In this document: positions 63,246 to 64,000 of the stretch, in pieces | Numbering within the stretch: position 1 is the stretch's first letter | How the letters are laid out: every line of letters starts with the position of its first letter | Source: Histomonas meleagridis | Taxonomy: Eukaryota > Parabasalia > Tritrichomonadida > Dientamoebidae | Assembly (NCBI GenBank): GCA_020186115.1 | Contig: WSYJ01000014.1 | Coordinates: 248,001-312,000 of the forward strand | Direction: 5' to 3' | DNA length: 64,000 bases | Notes under the pieces: generated by a model | Told to the model about the DNA's origin: nothing | The model's input: the letters and a program-made list of their open reading frames with translations, nothing else | Databases searched by the model: none | Translations under genes and position numbers: made by a program

Positions 63246-64000
63246 AAATAATTTCCAAATATTATTTTGAAATATAAAATAAAATATATAAATATCTTTA
63301 CCAATTAAATTTATCCCAATCATTACCTATTAAAATAACCCCCTTGTTGCATTAAAATTTTCTTCTTTTAAATTAAATATAATTTTCTTAAATTCTAAAA
63401 GTAATTCCTTTAAAAACCTAATATCAGTACACCCATTTTGCAAGAAAAAATGGAGATAAGTTATTTGGTTGTGGTTTTTTGTTTCAGTTGAAAAAATTAA
63501 GATGAAAATTCACAGAATTATTGGAAAGTGCTTAGTGGACATTCACTTTTTGTGAAACCAAGAAAAAAATGGAAAAACTGTTTCATCAAAATTTTTTACT
63601 CACAATAACTACATATTTACGTCTTCAATAAATTCCAAAAAAATTTTATGAAAAATATAAGTAATTAATTATAATCTAATTCAAACAACAAACATCTGAT
63701 CATTTCTTATTTATCTTTTTCTTTCATTTTCTTGCTCATTTCTATTGACATATATAAAAACACAGCATATTCGTAAAAAATTTTTGCGTCTGCATAAATG
63801 AATATTTGTGAACTCTTTTTCACTTCATCACCACCCAGCCAACCAAATCTTTATTTGTAAAACCTGGGGAAACCAACAAATATTCTTCCAGTTCCTTTTC
63901 ATGAAATTGTTATTTCTTAGTTCTGAGAACTTTATGCAAAAGTTTCCTTACAAATATAACGTTCGCTTTCAGAAACGTCGGTATAAGTCACTTTCCTATC

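Noticed and set aside
1-64000. tRNA, rRNA or spliceosomal introns
   Set aside because: I looked for T-loop-like GGTTCGAATCC sequences, rRNA-like conserved stretches and the trichomonad intron 3' motif ACTAACACACAG and saw none. A covariance-model scan would be needed to exclude diverged RNA genes.

Overview
The window looks like nuclear DNA of a parabasalid protist, most probably a Tritrichomonas or Trichomonas relative. This is an inference. It rests on very AT-rich intergenic DNA, intron-free housekeeping genes (VPS4, proteasome Rpt5, a RICTOR-like TORC2 subunit, symplekin), a trichomonad-style membrane-anchored subtilisin, decayed DUF3447/ankyrin genes, and a heavy load of Polinton/Maverick, pogo, mariner and Mutator-like DNA transposons.

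Layout. 0-1 kb: an intact minus-strand gene of unknown function that runs off the left edge. 1.4-3.7 kb: a graveyard of host gene pieces (ankyrin/DUF3447, adaptin ear, casein kinase 2 alpha). About 4.0-29.6 kb: a 25-kb accessory block made of at least two decayed, rearranged copies of one Polinton/Maverick-like element (copy A about 4-14.5 kb, copy B about 16.8-28.6 kb, a third scrap at 29.2-29.6 kb). Recognisable modules are a protein-primed-type family B DNA polymerase, an A32/FtsK-type packaging ATPase, HNH endonucleases, a possible integrase fragment, and long fibre-like proteins built from HxH-DD(K/R)Y repeats. A mariner-like transposase gene sits inside copy B. 30.6-33.0 kb: symplekin, split by two frameshifts. 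33.9-36.6 kb: a complete pogo/Tigger-like element with 14-bp terminal inverted repeats and TA flanks, bracketed by two copies of a GC-rich dispersed repeat. 37.3-39.4 kb: a second transposase fragment and a FLYWCH/Mutator-like transposase. 39.5-40.9 kb: a degenerate AAGAATAAA-type low-complexity tract.

From 42.6 kb the right third is mostly host genes: VPS4, a large subtilisin-like membrane protease, a giant coiled-coil protein with a C-terminal gelsolin-like region (one reading frame interrupted by a single TAA), 26S proteasome subunit Rpt5, a small coiled-coil protein, and a RICTOR/Pianissimo-type protein. The host genes do not form an operon. They span endosomal sorting, surface proteolysis, cytoskeleton, protein turnover and TOR signalling.

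The main points for a second look are the paired Polinton copies with a shared lysine substitution in polymerase motif C, the giant coiled-coil gene with one nonsense codon inside a 273-bp duplication, the split symplekin gene, and shared Myb-like and TTTATAAACG promoter elements. All family calls come from reading motifs by eye; no database search was run.
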